Below are positions 9,628 through 18,384 of a stretch of DNA of 51,268 bases, piece after piece. Under the pieces are notes generated by a model. It was not told the DNA's origin, made no database searches, and saw only the letters and a list, made by a program, of their open reading frames with translations. The stretch is taken from positions 1 to 51,268 of the forward strand of contig JAJFLP010000064.1 of the NCBI GenBank assembly GCA_021772635.1, in the 5' to 3' direction. A program made the translations under genes and the position numbers. How positions within the stretch are numbered: the stretch's first letter is position 1; each line of letters begins with the position of its first letter. The stretch is from Verrucomicrobiota bacterium. Its GTDB lineage: Bacteria > Verrucomicrobiota > Lentisphaeria > JABSQK01 > JAJFLO01.

Positions 9628-10383
9628 TCAATCACTCGTGTCTGTCCGTCCGATCTCGCGAGTCCTGTCTCGCTTCCGAGCCGGAACCCACATTTGATAG
9701 AGAGGAAGGAGCAACTGAAGCGCGAAAGACAAACTCATTAGCGCGCCGCCGCATATCACGGTGTAAGCGAAGACGGCCGTCGTGTGGGTTAACCACCAGG
9801 AACCGATATCGATCAGTATCGCCGCAAATGGAAGCAGGACAACAATGACTTTGATTCGCTCGGAAATATCGCAAAATGAAAAGATGACACCCGTCAGAAT
9901 AAATATGAACGCCATCCCGAAAAGGTGAACATGCGACACCTTCGAAAGCTGCAGGATGCTGACGCCGAGATCGCTTTCTGCTAACATGTGCACGTCTTCG
10001 TAGCGGGTTAACATCGGTTCAGTGTCTCCCTCGGGACTGTGGCAGGTTGCACAGCTATTCTGTATAATCGATTCAATATTTCCGTAATTGTCCTGTTTCG
10101 CTCCTTCATTTAACCAGTTGACGATAAGTATACGGTCGGCGTCGGTAATAAAATCCCGCATATTACCGCTGATTGTAGACTCGAGACGGGTCACCTTTCG
10201 TTCACCATGATATTTTGTCGCTACTCCCTGAACCAGGCTCCGGCCTGATTTCAAGTGGGGGTCGATACTTGTAAGAAAGAGGTAATACAGAGCCATCGCG
10301 TACCCCATCCCCATAGTTACAAGAAATGCGGTGAAGAGTGTTTTCAGTGACGCCGGAAAATCGCGTATAGTCGGAACGGTCAT
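9628..10383 (-). CDS. Membrane-anchored monohaem c-type cytochrome
   Basis: 251 aa. One transmembrane helix near residues 14-38, then a roughly 110-residue periplasmic part with a single haem site CATCH (111-115), then three hydrophobic segments near 150-172, 177-195 and 203-230, and a charged tail. His-rich loops (SHVHLFG, WLTHTT) beside the helices could bind a second cofactor, but this is unproven. I do not recognise a named family. It starts 4 bp after the tetrahaem cytochrome gene, has no obvious ribosome site and is probably translationally coupled. The position suggests an inner-membrane electron entry or exit point for the conduit encoded upstream. Confidence 0.75.
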   Translation of the reverse strand: MTVPTIRDFPASLKTLFTAFLVTMGMGYAMALYYLFLTSIDPHLKSGRSLVQGVATKYHGERKVTRLESTISGNMRDFITDADRILIVNWLNEGAKQDNYGNIESIIQNSCATCHSPEGDTEPMLTRYEDVHMLAESDLGVSILQLSKVSHVHLFGMAFIFILTGVIFSFCDISERIKVIVVLLPFAAILIDIGSWWLTHTTAVFAYTVICGGALMSLSFALQLLLPLYQMWVPARKRDRTREIGRTDTSD

Positions 10384-10387
10384 AGTT

Positions 10388-10999
10388 TTATTTTTTCAGC
10401 GGATGTCTTATTTTCTGAAGTGCCTGCTCAAAGTCGAAATCGACCTTCCTACCATCTTTCGTAGTATAACGCTCGGGATTATAAGTCGGATTATCTTCAT
10501 TATGACACCGACTGCAGGTGTTTGCCTCATCTGGCCTGATCAATCCGAATTTCTCAATCGCCTGCTGTGTATTTTCTGCGTGTTTATCCTTAGTTTTATA
10601 CTTGTCTCCCGGGCCATGACACGTCTGGCAGGCAACGCCCTCTTCGACTTTAACCTTGGTGGTCACGAGAGCTTGGCTGAATCCATAGGCGGTACTGTGG
10701 CACTGTAGACACTTACCGTCATTCTGCGAATTCTCAACCCCCATTTTCGCGGCCACTTCTTTCGCCTTCTCACTGCTCAATACTTCATAGGCGTTCGCGT
10801 GCACGCCTGCCTCCCAAACGGCGAATTGATTCCCGATTTCCTCTTTCTTATGACAGATAGCACACATTTTCTCTGAAATTAGTAACTTTGCATCCCACTT
10901 AGGAAACGAATGGTTCGTCGCCGCATCGTCACCGCCATGCAATAATGCCGTTCCCCATAATGCGGAAATGAGGATTAATAAAACGAACTTTTCATTCAT
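10388..10999 (-). CDS. Periplasmic tetrahaem cytochrome (cytochrome c554-like)
   Basis: 203 aa from the ATG at 10999, chosen because GAAAGGCG lies just before it and a signal peptide (MNEKFVLLILISALWGTALL) follows; an upstream in-frame ATG at 11080 would add 27 residues with no signal character. Four CXXCH haem sites: CAICH (46-50), CLQCH (97-101), CQTCH (124-128), CSRCH (162-166). The second to fourth, with HSTAYG and CHGPGDKY around them, resemble the cytochrome c554 family. It probably carries electrons across the periplasm between the monohaem membrane cytochrome and the outer-membrane conduit. Confidence 0.85.
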   Translation of the reverse strand: MNEKFVLLILISALWGTALLHGGDDAATNHSFPKWDAKLLISEKMCAICHKKEEIGNQFAVWEAGVHANAYEVLSSEKAKEVAAKMGVENSQNDGKCLQCHSTAYGFSQALVTTKVKVEEGVACQTCHGPGDKYKTKDKHAENTQQAIEKFGLIRPDEANTCSRCHNEDNPTYNPERYTTKDGRKVDFDFEQALQKIRHPLKK

Positions 11000-11087
11000 G
11001 ATATATCGCCTTTCGGTTGAAGGATTATCGACTGCTTGCAGTCTCTTGAACTCGCAGTTAAAATTCACAGTACCCAACACCAGGCAA

Positions 11088-13127
11088 TCAGAAATTCATC
11101 GCCAATCCGCCGAACAAACCGTGGGCTGTATAATCGGCGTCATTCGAATAATTTGAATCCCGAAATCGGTAAGATTCATACCTAAGCTTTCCTGATAGAG
11201 AGTTGTTGAAGCGATGATTGAAAGTAACACTCCAGGATTCACTGTTGTAATCTGACGCCTGTGCCAACCCGCTCAAATTCGATTGTTCATTGTCCGTACT
11301 GGAATAATTGAATCCGATCAAGACATCCGTCGCGCTCGTGAATATGTATCGGGCGCTGGTGAGAAATGTGTAGACGTCTCCATCATAATTATCGAGTATG
11401 GCTGGTGCGTCGATGGCCGGAATTCGAGTACGGGTGTCCTGAACGGAGAGAACGGTCGAAAAATAAAACCTTGAGATCGGCGTCAGGATGGCGCTCACAC
11501 TGTAAACATGAGACTGATAGTCGCCGCTTGACGCATTGCCTCCAGGGGAGGTAGTACTGACGAATTTGGTATTATTATCGATATCTGTTCTCACGAGTTG
11601 ATACTTAAACGAGGTATTCAGCCAGTTGGCGGCACGCCAGCTGAGCTTTATCGCCAGTTCATCCGTCTCATGATCCAAGTCGTTGATAAAACCGATTTCA
11701 TATCCCTCGCCCGCAGAAGGGGTGGCGTCGAAATCGTTGCCCTTATGAACATAATCATTATTTTTTCTCGTCCGTTGATAATATGTGTTCAGGAACAGCC
11801 GGGTCATCGGCGACGTGCTGAAACCGATGCGGTATTGTTGTTCATCGTTATCAGCTTCGGTATCACGGAGAAATTCCTGGACACCGGTGTCGTCGAATCG
11901 CTCCTCAATCTGGTCATAGTTGTCCTGCCAAAAAGTCGCTTTAGCGTAAATCGAAGAGAACGGCAGGCCGGAGTAGCGGATCTCGATGTTCTCCTGAAAT
12001 ATCAGTGTATCAATCTCAGACTCGACATCGGCAAACTCGTCCGTTGGCCCGCTTCCATGTCTCAGATTCTCATGACCACCGCTATCGGTAACAGTGTCCT
12101 CCATCTGAAATCCGAATGACAAAGAAATTGTCTCAACCGGCAGATAAAATGTCCCCAGGCTGAAAACATGAGACTCCTGGTCCAATTCCAAACCATTGGC
12201 TTCGTAGAATTTGTCATGCGAGCCGAATACGCCATTGGTAGGTTCATATGCCATGGCGAAATCCGCGGTCAGATCGTGGTGAACTGTTAAATAGCCGGCT
12301 GAAAAGAATAATTGGTCAGTCAGCCATTTCTCGACGGTGAACGCATTAGACAGCATATCATACTCACGGTCATCCTCCTTAACCGGATGCCCTTGAGGCT
12401 CTGCTGCGCCGGCCAGACCGGCGGGCACCAGATCCGATCGCGATGTATTGTTGTCGTAAATCTCGTATCGTAAATTATTGGCGAACTCGAACCCGTTGAA
12501 ATCATCTGAAAGGTCGAGTTTCAGGATATGAACGTTTTCATCGATATCCTTGGTCGCCGGATAAATCTGCTTGCCGGTAAATGCGTCCGAATTCCATTCA
12601 AGATACGATTTCGTACCCTCCTTATACCGGTTTTCATAACCGATTATGATAGTCGGCAATTCCTCGAATGTTAATTCAATTTCCGCCCAGATTTTACCGA
12701 TTTCCAGAAATAAGTCTTCCCCAAGGCTGTACGAAAGACCTTGATAATATCCGCCAGTATCATCAAAGTACCTGGTGTAATTCTCGATTCCGGCGCGAAT
12801 TGTGACATTCTCCCGTGGCGTCAATGTCAGGGCCAGGCGATAGTCGCGCTCATTAAATATGACGCTTCCTTCGAGACTCAACGATCCCTGACGAAACGTA
12901 AAATCCTCTATGCCCCCGACAACGTCATCGTTATGCCAACGGTGAGCCGTAAATAGTTCGCTGTCACCACTGACATTGTACCCCCCGAACATCAGAGACA
13001 GGGCTCCACTGAACTCGCCGCCCTGCCCGACAGCCGCCTCCTCGTCATTGGCTGACACAGACCACGTCGCCCAAGAGACTATAGCACCAAGAAGAAAACT
13101 GTTTAACCATAGTTTCGCGCTTATCAT
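11088..13127 (-). CDS. MtrB/PioB-like outer-membrane beta-barrel
   Basis: 679 aa with an N-terminal signal peptide (to about residue 26) and a long series of alternating amphipathic strands, ending in LFGGLAMNF with the C-terminal Phe typical of outer-membrane barrels. Aromatic girdle patterns such as YRLALTLTP, FYFSTVLSVQ and LSGKLRYESYRFRD recur throughout. Length and repeat style fit the MtrB/PioB decahaem-associated porins, which sheathe a multihaem cytochrome. No N-terminal CXXC, present in some MtrB proteins, is seen. GGAGGT precedes the ATG. It lies between an octahaem and a tetrahaem cytochrome gene, which supports the conduit role. Confidence 0.78.
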   Translation of the reverse strand: MISAKLWLNSFLLGAIVSWATWSVSANDEEAAVGQGGEFSGALSLMFGGYNVSGDSELFTAHRWHNDDVVGGIEDFTFRQGSLSLEGSVIFNERDYRLALTLTPRENVTIRAGIENYTRYFDDTGGYYQGLSYSLGEDLFLEIGKIWAEIELTFEELPTIIIGYENRYKEGTKSYLEWNSDAFTGKQIYPATKDIDENVHILKLDLSDDFNGFEFANNLRYEIYDNNTSRSDLVPAGLAGAAEPQGHPVKEDDREYDMLSNAFTVEKWLTDQLFFSAGYLTVHHDLTADFAMAYEPTNGVFGSHDKFYEANGLELDQESHVFSLGTFYLPVETISLSFGFQMEDTVTDSGGHENLRHGSGPTDEFADVESEIDTLIFQENIEIRYSGLPFSSIYAKATFWQDNYDQIEERFDDTGVQEFLRDTEADNDEQQYRIGFSTSPMTRLFLNTYYQRTRKNNDYVHKGNDFDATPSAGEGYEIGFINDLDHETDELAIKLSWRAANWLNTSFKYQLVRTDIDNNTKFVSTTSPGGNASSGDYQSHVYSVSAILTPISRFYFSTVLSVQDTRTRIPAIDAPAILDNYDGDVYTFLTSARYIFTSATDVLIGFNYSSTDNEQSNLSGLAQASDYNSESWSVTFNHRFNNSLSGKLRYESYRFRDSNYSNDADYTAHGLFGGLAMNF

Positions 13128-13288
13128 TCGCTACCTCCGGTTTTTATACTGATCGCCGCTGATCATTGTAGCCGCGGCTCTGCGAGTCGAAATTTTTAGC
13201 GAACTCCAACGGACCCGTCCTTGCTTGCAGGGGCGCTAAACAAATACACGAGCCGCGCGATTCCGGCGTTTCCGATCGGGCAGAAACA

Positions 13289-14098
13289 TTAATATCGTAA
13301 ATGCGTGTCTATGTTCGACCCGTGAATCGCCGTATGACAACCTGCGGTCCAGCAAGCGCCCCGAGGAATACGAGTCGTATGATTTTGTCTCCCAATACGC
13401 ACTGCATTAACATCAGTATGCGCTTGAGCGTGGCATTTTAGGCACAGGTTTGAATCGTTCTCGACCAGCATTTTCTTGTTAAAGGAACCATGCGGATTGT
13501 GACACGCGACACAGCCCTCACGTAGTGCTTCGTGGGAAAAAATATAGGGCATGGACTGCTCTTTGTGACATTGCGAACAGGTGCCGTTCATCCCTGCGAT
13601 TGCAATTTGCCGGGGCTTCATGATATCATTCCCGTGTGGATCATGGCAATCAGTGCAGTTCATCTTCCCTTCTGTAACTGGATGATGGAACGGTAGATTA
13701 AACTCCGCCTGCTTATCGAGGTGACAGACGAAACACGCTTGCGGTGATTTCCCCGGATTAACAATGAATTTCCCCGTCCCGTCGTCAACGTGCAAACTTC
13801 CGGCACCATGACAGCTCTCGCACCCAGTGGACCCCGCCATTCGCGCATTGGGAACAGAAAGCCGGGCGTGCGTCGTGAACGAAAACTCTTTCACGTGCTG
13901 CTCGTGGCAGGCACTGCATGTCTCGTTGCCGACAAAACCAGCGCCCGGAATATCAGGAACCGCGACGGTGACGCTATCAGTCGACAGGCAGGAAATAAGG
14001 AATAGCGTACAGAGCAGCATTAATAAAACGGCGGCAGCACTGACAATAGATCGTTTCCCGTTTCCGATACGGCGTATCTGACTGATGATATTAATCAT
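13289..14098 (-). CDS. Octahaem c-type cytochrome lipoprotein (DmsE/MtrA-like)
   Basis: 269 aa. Seven CXXCH sites (61-65, 93-97, 122-126, 148-152, 174-178, 196-200, 219-223) plus a final CWTAGCH (249-255), a CX4CH haem site. The repeated CxxCHxPHG spacing resembles DmsE/MtrA-type cytochromes, which usually carry ten haems in a somewhat longer chain. The hydrophobic leader ends LFLISC, an acceptable lipobox with Cys37, so it may be lipid-anchored. AGGAGA precedes the ATG. It is followed after 161 bp by the MtrB/PioB-like barrel; together they would form the outer-membrane electron conduit. Confidence 0.85.
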   Translation of the reverse strand: MINIISQIRRIGNGKRSIVSAAAVLLMLLCTLFLISCLSTDSVTVAVPDIPGAGFVGNETCSACHEQHVKEFSFTTHARLSVPNARMAGSTGCESCHGAGSLHVDDGTGKFIVNPGKSPQACFVCHLDKQAEFNLPFHHPVTEGKMNCTDCHDPHGNDIMKPRQIAIAGMNGTCSQCHKEQSMPYIFSHEALREGCVACHNPHGSFNKKMLVENDSNLCLKCHAQAHTDVNAVRIGRQNHTTRIPRGACWTAGCHTAIHGSNIDTHLRY

Positions 14099-14204
14099 CG
14101 CAATCTCCTGTTATCGCCTTTTCTCTATTGATTAGCAAAATTTAAGCCTTGTAAGCCTACGGCTTACTGCCATTATTTTATTCCATAATTTTGGGGATGA
14201 AATA

Positions 14205-14663
14205 TTAGCTATAAAAATCCATAAGCTTCATGCGCGTGTTTAACAACCTGTAGCTGATCACGGCAGTCATGCGTTTCATCATGTCATATCCGAATTCATA
14301 GTTATCGTCACATTTTGTGCGTAGGCATTTTCCGTCGAATGAAATAACCTCAGTGGGGTCCACCGCCAACGCGTCAAATCGCCATTTATACGGCGGAATT
14401 AGCCACGACCACCCCAAAATATCCCCTGCCCCCAGTTTCTGTATAGTAACGGGACCATTGTCACCTGCATTTATCTCTATCGCAACATTTCCATGAACGA
14501 TGATGTAGAAGTTGTTCGCATCCGTGTCCTGTGTTAATAGAAAGTGCCCGTTCTTAAAGTTCACATGAAATGCACAATCCGTAAGAAGATTCACGAACTC
14601 CGGTTTAAGATCTTCGAAAAATGCCTGATCTTTGATAATATCTGCAATTTCCTTAGCATTCAT
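14205..14663 (-). CDS. Stand-alone cyclic-nucleotide-binding-fold protein (paralogue 2)
   Basis: 152 aa from the ATG at 14663 (GGGA upstream; an in-frame TTG at 14672 has no spacing for a ribosome site). The whole protein is one CRP-type sensor domain: FFEDLKPEFVNLL, GHFLLTQDTDANNFYIIVHG, then GAGDILGWSWLIPPYKW. There is no helix-turn-helix. The phosphate-binding cassette reads GWSWLIPPY instead of the usual GELALLxxxPRxA, so classical cAMP/cGMP binding is doubtful. It is a tandem paralogue of the neighbour 14 bp upstream and lies 106 bp ahead of the cytochrome genes. Confidence 0.82.
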   Translation of the reverse strand: MNAKEIADIIKDQAFFEDLKPEFVNLLTDCAFHVNFKNGHFLLTQDTDANNFYIIVHGNVAIEINAGDNGPVTIQKLGAGDILGWSWLIPPYKWRFDALAVDPTEVISFDGKCLRTKCDDNYEFGYDMMKRMTAVISYRLLNTRMKLMDFYS

Positions 14664-14677
14664 TATTCGCAATTCCC

Positions 14678-15142
14678 TTACTTAATGTAATTTAGTAACT
14701 GTGACCGTGTTTTTGTCAGCCTGTCAGTCACGATCTGAGTCAGTCTCCTCGCCATTTCATATCCGAATTCGCTATTCCCTTCGCACGCGTCGCGCACACG
14801 CACCCCGTCGAAAGCGATCACATTCGTGCGCTCAAGCGCTTCGCCGGAAAATACCCATTCATATGGTGGCAATAGCCACGTCCATCCGACGATACTCCCC
14901 GCTCCTAATTCCTCAATGTCAACGGAACCCGCCTCGCCAGCGTAGACCTGTATCCCAACACTCCCTTCGAGAAGCAGAAAAAATCGGCTCGACGGTTTTC
15001 CCTGACAAAAGAGATAGTCATGGGTCTTAAAGGTTGCGAATGAGGCTGACCGATTAACGACTTCAAGAAATTTCGGTTTAAGATCCTTAAAGAATTCGTG
15101 TTCAGATAAAATTGATTCGATTGATCTACTTCCTGCGCACAT
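14678..15142 (-). CDS. Stand-alone cyclic-nucleotide-binding-fold protein (paralogue 1)
   Basis: 154 aa, one CRP-type sensor domain with FFKDLKPKFLEVV, YLFCQGKPSSRFFLLLEGSV, GAGSIVGWTWLLPPYEW and a C-terminal helix (FGYEMARRLTQIVTDRL). No DNA-binding domain. The binding cassette has GWTWLLPPY in place of GExALL, and the Arg expected after Pro is missing. GAGGAC lies 8 bases before the ATG. It is the first gene of a minus-strand set that may run through the cytochromes to 9628, and is divergent from nirK, so it could sense state or help regulate the module through a partner. Confidence 0.82.
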   Translation of the reverse strand: MCAGSRSIESILSEHEFFKDLKPKFLEVVNRSASFATFKTHDYLFCQGKPSSRFFLLLEGSVGIQVYAGEAGSVDIEELGAGSIVGWTWLLPPYEWVFSGEALERTNVIAFDGVRVRDACEGNSEFGYEMARRLTQIVTDRLTKTRSQLLNYIK

Positions 15143-15667
15143 AACTAGTCCTCAATTCTGCTGTTTTAAAGTATAAAAGCACGCCTGCCGTCTTTATGTG
15201 AAGCGTTTCCAACAAATGATATGCTGAGAATCACCCACTCCCTGGCTTGTGTCGCACATCTGGAACCATGAAATTCGACTATCATATCACTGGGCCGAAT
15301 ATAGCAGAATCAAAGCCATAGACTGATAACGTAAGTTAAAACCTTTACACACAAAGCTTTAGGGGGCATTTAGAGCCGCGATAGAATTGTACGACACGTC
15401 CGATATCGGACAATTAATTTTCGATCCAGCCCCCGGCTCCATGACCGTTACGAAGCGTAGTATAGCAGGCCATACCCCATCCATAATCGGATGACTATAC
15501 CAATACTCCGGGATGCATATTATTGTCATAAGAAATTAATTATAAACAATTTATATATAATTATATTAATTAGGCATTTATTATGCTTCTAAACTCACTA
15601 TAGCAATGAAATATCGTTTAGTACCGGACATTTACAGTGATTTCAGGAGTGGTTTTTAATTATTTTC
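15143..15667. promoter_or_regulatory. Divergent control region between cytochrome module and nirK
   Basis: 525 bp without a gene. An AT-rich block at 15531-15575 contains the near-palindromic pair AATTAATTATA / TATAATTATATTAATT, and TTGTCA at 15523-15528 could be a promoter element, but no well-spaced -35/-10 pair is convincing. No FNR-type TTGAT-N4-ATCAA box was found by eye. Another short feature is AAATATCGTTTAGTAC near 15608, similar to the end of family A repeats. Promoters for both the minus-strand operon and nirK must lie here. Confidence 0.35.
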
Positions 15668-15767
15668 ATACGGCAAGCGGTACAATTTTGCGGACGACTT
15701 TGAATTCACTACCTAAGTATATCGAACGATATTTCATCCCACATCCGGGATGAAGACGTTCGATATA
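15668..15767 (+). repeat. Family A repeat forming a leader hairpin before nirK (A5)
   Basis: Starts CATACGGCAAGCGGTACAAT and ends CGTTCGATATA. Its right half is a strong hairpin: TATATCGAACG (15718-15728) pairs perfectly with CGTTCGATATA (15757-15767), and inside it TTCATCCC (733-740) pairs with GGGATGAA (747-754) around a 6-base loop. The hairpin ends about 10 bases before the AAGGAGA ribosome site of nirK, so it probably lies in the nirK leader. Confidence 0.8.
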
Positions 15768-15791
15768 GTTAATAAATAAGGAGATTTTCGA

Positions 15792-17357
15792 GTGTGCAAA
15801 CTCTGGAAAGCCGACAGTAAATTTCGAAACGGTGTGATGCTGCTTTTTACGGTGATTCTAATTTTCATCATCGGCGGAGTTTACGACCTCGCCAAACAGT
15901 TTCGCGCTGCGACGGTGCGACAACCAGTATCTCAAGCGGATGTCGCTGCACAATCTGAGATGCCCTTCAATATTGGCGTTTCGAGTGCATCTGCCGAGGC
16001 TTCCACGGTCCCCGTCGCTGGCCTGCCGACTGAGGTCGCCGTGTTGACCGATGCGCCGGCAGTCCCGCCGCGGATTGTTCGCAATTATCCTGCACACGTC
16101 GTCGTCAATCTCGAGGTTAGTGAGGTCGTCCAGCGACTCGCCGACGGTGTGGACTACACATTCTGGACCTTTGGCGGAACTGTTCCCGGGAGCTTTATAC
16201 GTGTCAGAGAGGGAGATTACGTCGAGTTCCAATTGAGCAATCACCCCGACAGCAAGATGCCTCATAATATTGATCTCCACGCGGTTACCGGACCAGGTGG
16301 GGGAGCAACTTCCTCCTTTACCGCGCCTGGGCATACATCCGTTTTCTCGTTCCGGGCGATCAATGCCGGCCTTTTTGTATACCACTGTGCAACGGCACCG
16401 GTGGGTATGCACATAGCAAATGGAATGTACGGTCTGATTTATGTGCAACCGCAAAAAGGGTTACCTGCCGTAGATAAGGAATTTTACATTATGCAGAGTG
16501 AGTTCTATACGAAGGGGTCTTTCGGGGCCGAAGGCCTGCAGTCGTTTGATATGGACAAAGCACTTCGAGAGGAAGCCGATTACGTCGTATTCAATGGGTC
16601 GGTCGGTGCAATCATAGGGGACAATGCGATTCAGGCGAATGTGGGTGATACTGTCCGATTTTTCATAGGGAACGGCGGACCGAATCTGGTTTCATCGTTC
16701 CACGTTATCGGCGAAATATTTGATCGCGTTTATCTCGAAGGAGGGACGTCAATTAATGAGAACGTACAAACGACCTTGATTCCGGCAGGTGGCTCGACAA
16801 TCGTCGAGTTTAAGGTTGAGGTTCCCGGTAGTTTTATCCTTGTCGATCATTCGATATTCAGGGCTTTTAATAAAGGTGCCCAGGGAATCCTTAAGGTTGA
16901 CGGTGACGAGCAACCGGCTATTTACTCGGGCAAACAATATGATGAGGTTTACCTGGCTGAGGGCGGCGCAGTTCAAACCCTAACCGAAGCCACGACGCCC
17001 ACGTTGGAACTGCCGAGAGATACTAAACAACGAATTAGCGCCGGGAAACGGGCTTACAAACGCAACTGCATGGCGTGCCATCAGGAAGATGGGAAAGGTC
17101 TATCCGGAGCGTTTCCGCCGCTGGCGAATTCGGACTATCTGATTACCGACAAGAACCGTGCAATCAAGGTCATTCTCGACGGGTTGGTTGGTAAGATTGA
17201 AGTGAACGGGAAAAAATATGACGGCGTTATGCCTGGATTGAGTTTATCCGACCGCGAAGTTGCCGACGTACTGACTTATGTCTACAACAGCTGGCAGAAC
17301 CCGGGCGGAACAGTCGATCCGGCGGAGGTTGCAGCAGTACGTGCGTCGAAAAATTAG
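15792..17357 (+). CDS. nirK: Copper nitrite reductase with C-terminal cytochrome c domain
   Basis: 521 aa; reduces nitrite to nitric oxide in the periplasm. GTG start, supported by AAGGAGA 7 bases upstream. An N-terminal membrane segment (15-32) is followed by two cupredoxin domains with every expected ligand: type-1 copper His158, Cys199, His207, Met212; type-2 copper His163, His198, His353; catalytic Asp161 and His304. A cytochrome c domain follows (about 410-500) with CMACH (426-430) and Met480 as likely sixth ligand, so electrons can be fed to the copper sites within one chain. The next gene, nirV, starts 11 bp downstream. No NO or N2O reductase gene is in the window. Confidence 0.96.
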   Translation: MCKLWKADSKFRNGVMLLFTVILIFIIGGVYDLAKQFRAATVRQPVSQADVAAQSEMPFNIGVSSASAEASTVPVAGLPTEVAVLTDAPAVPPRIVRNYPAHVVVNLEVSEVVQRLADGVDYTFWTFGGTVPGSFIRVREGDYVEFQLSNHPDSKMPHNIDLHAVTGPGGGATSSFTAPGHTSVFSFRAINAGLFVYHCATAPVGMHIANGMYGLIYVQPQKGLPAVDKEFYIMQSEFYTKGSFGAEGLQSFDMDKALREEADYVVFNGSVGAIIGDNAIQANVGDTVRFFIGNGGPNLVSSFHVIGEIFDRVYLEGGTSINENVQTTLIPAGGSTIVEFKVEVPGSFILVDHSIFRAFNKGAQGILKVDGDEQPAIYSGKQYDEVYLAEGGAVQTLTEATTPTLELPRDTKQRISAGKRAYKRNCMACHQEDGKGLSGAFPPLANSDYLITDKNRAIKVILDGLVGKIEVNGKKYDGVMPGLSLSDREVADVLTYVYNSWQNPGGTVDPAEVAAVRASKN

Positions 17358-17368
17358 GCCCATACTCA

Positions 17369-18181
17369 GTGAAAAAATCGACACTCAAACCCGCGGCAAT
17401 TATATTCAGCGCGTTTGTTATTGTGGTTCAATCCTTTGGAGTTGATCGCCCTGACTTCGTGCCCATGGTACAGATCCCCAGCGGGACCTATTTCCCATTA
17501 TACAAGGATGAAGGAAAAACGGCTGAAGTATCTGTCGACTCCTTTCTCATCGACGCGCTTCCCGTGACGAATCGCGATTTCATCGCATTCACGGAAGAAA
17601 ACCCAAAATGGAACCGCCGCAATATCAAACCCCTCTTTTCCGATGAATCCTATCTGAAACACTGGGGCGAGAAATCGGTTACGAAGGAATTTTCAGACTT
17701 CGAATTAGCAACCCCCGTCACAAATGTTTCGTGGTTCGCTGCACGCGCATACTGCTCCTGTAAAGGCAAACGGTTACCAACTGTCGCTGAATGGGAATAC
17801 GTGGCGGCGGCATCGGAAAGTAAACCGAATGGTCGCGCAGACCCGGAGTTTAGGAACCTCATTCTCTCCTGGTACAGCAAACCGAACTCATCAACATTGA
17901 AACCGATTGGTAGTGTTAAAAATTATTTTGGTGTTTTCGACATTCACGGACTCATATGGGAGTGGGTCGAAGACTTCAATACATTACTGGTGACCGGCGA
18001 GTCACGAGGCGATAATGACCTGGATCAACAGTTATACTGTGGAAGTGCATCGATTAGCGCCGTTGATCCAATGGATTACGCCGGCTTCATGAGATACTCA
18101 TTTCGAAGCAGCCTGGAAGCTCGATACACCGTAGGGAATCTGGGATTTCGGTGCGCGAAGGCGTTAGAACATGACAAATAA
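17369..18181 (+). CDS. nirV: NirV-like protein (FGE/SUMF1-fold, secreted)
   Basis: 270 aa, GTG start, signal peptide (residues 8-24), then an FGE-sulfatase-type fold: MVQIPSGTYFP, VDSFLIDALPVTNRDFIAF, PVTNVSWFAARAYCSCKGKRLPTVAEWEY, and the ending NLGFRCA. The usual RGGSW is YCGSA here and the paired catalytic cysteines of true formylglycine-generating enzymes are not evident, so sulfatase activation is unlikely. Genes of this family commonly follow nirK and are called nirV; the exact function is not established, with a part in nitrite reductase maturation being the usual suggestion. It is 11 bp downstream of nirK. Confidence 0.85.
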   Translation: MKKSTLKPAAIIFSAFVIVVQSFGVDRPDFVPMVQIPSGTYFPLYKDEGKTAEVSVDSFLIDALPVTNRDFIAFTEENPKWNRRNIKPLFSDESYLKHWGEKSVTKEFSDFELATPVTNVSWFAARAYCSCKGKRLPTVAEWEYVAAASESKPNGRADPEFRNLILSWYSKPNSSTLKPIGSVKNYFGVFDIHGLIWEWVEDFNTLLVTGESRGDNDLDQQLYCGSASISAVDPMDYAGFMRYSFRSSLEARYTVGNLGFRCAKALEHDK

Positions 18182-18211
18182 CCCGTCCACACGAGGACAG
18201 TAAAACACTCT

Positions 18212-18366
18212 ATACCGAACATCTTCAGGTTATTGAAATATTGTTTCCACCGCGGCGGATTTCGCTAGGCTCAACATAGATCTTAGGTAATGAATTCGAA
18301 GTCGTCTCTCTCCGCATGGGCGGGGAGTCCGTCCACACGTACCAAAATTTTTACTGTTTGCAGTAT
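18212..18366 (-). repeat. Family A repeat, 155-bp copy (A6)
   Basis: On the plus strand it reads TATACCGAACATCTTCAGG ... CTCTCTCCGCATGGGCGGGG ... CTGTTTGCAGTATA. It is the reverse complement of the copy at 8913-9067 in layout, including AACATAGATCTTA. It fills most of the nirV-sco gap and ends 18 bases before the chosen sco start. Read in frame, it adds a false N-terminus (MGGESVHTYQNFYCLQY) to the sco ORF. Confidence 0.85.
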
Positions 18367-18384
18367 AAACCCTTCTGGAATTCT

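Noticed and set aside
17369..18181. True formylglycine-generating enzyme
   Set aside because: The fold fits, but the RGGSW motif and paired catalytic cysteines are absent; the position after nirK favours NirV.
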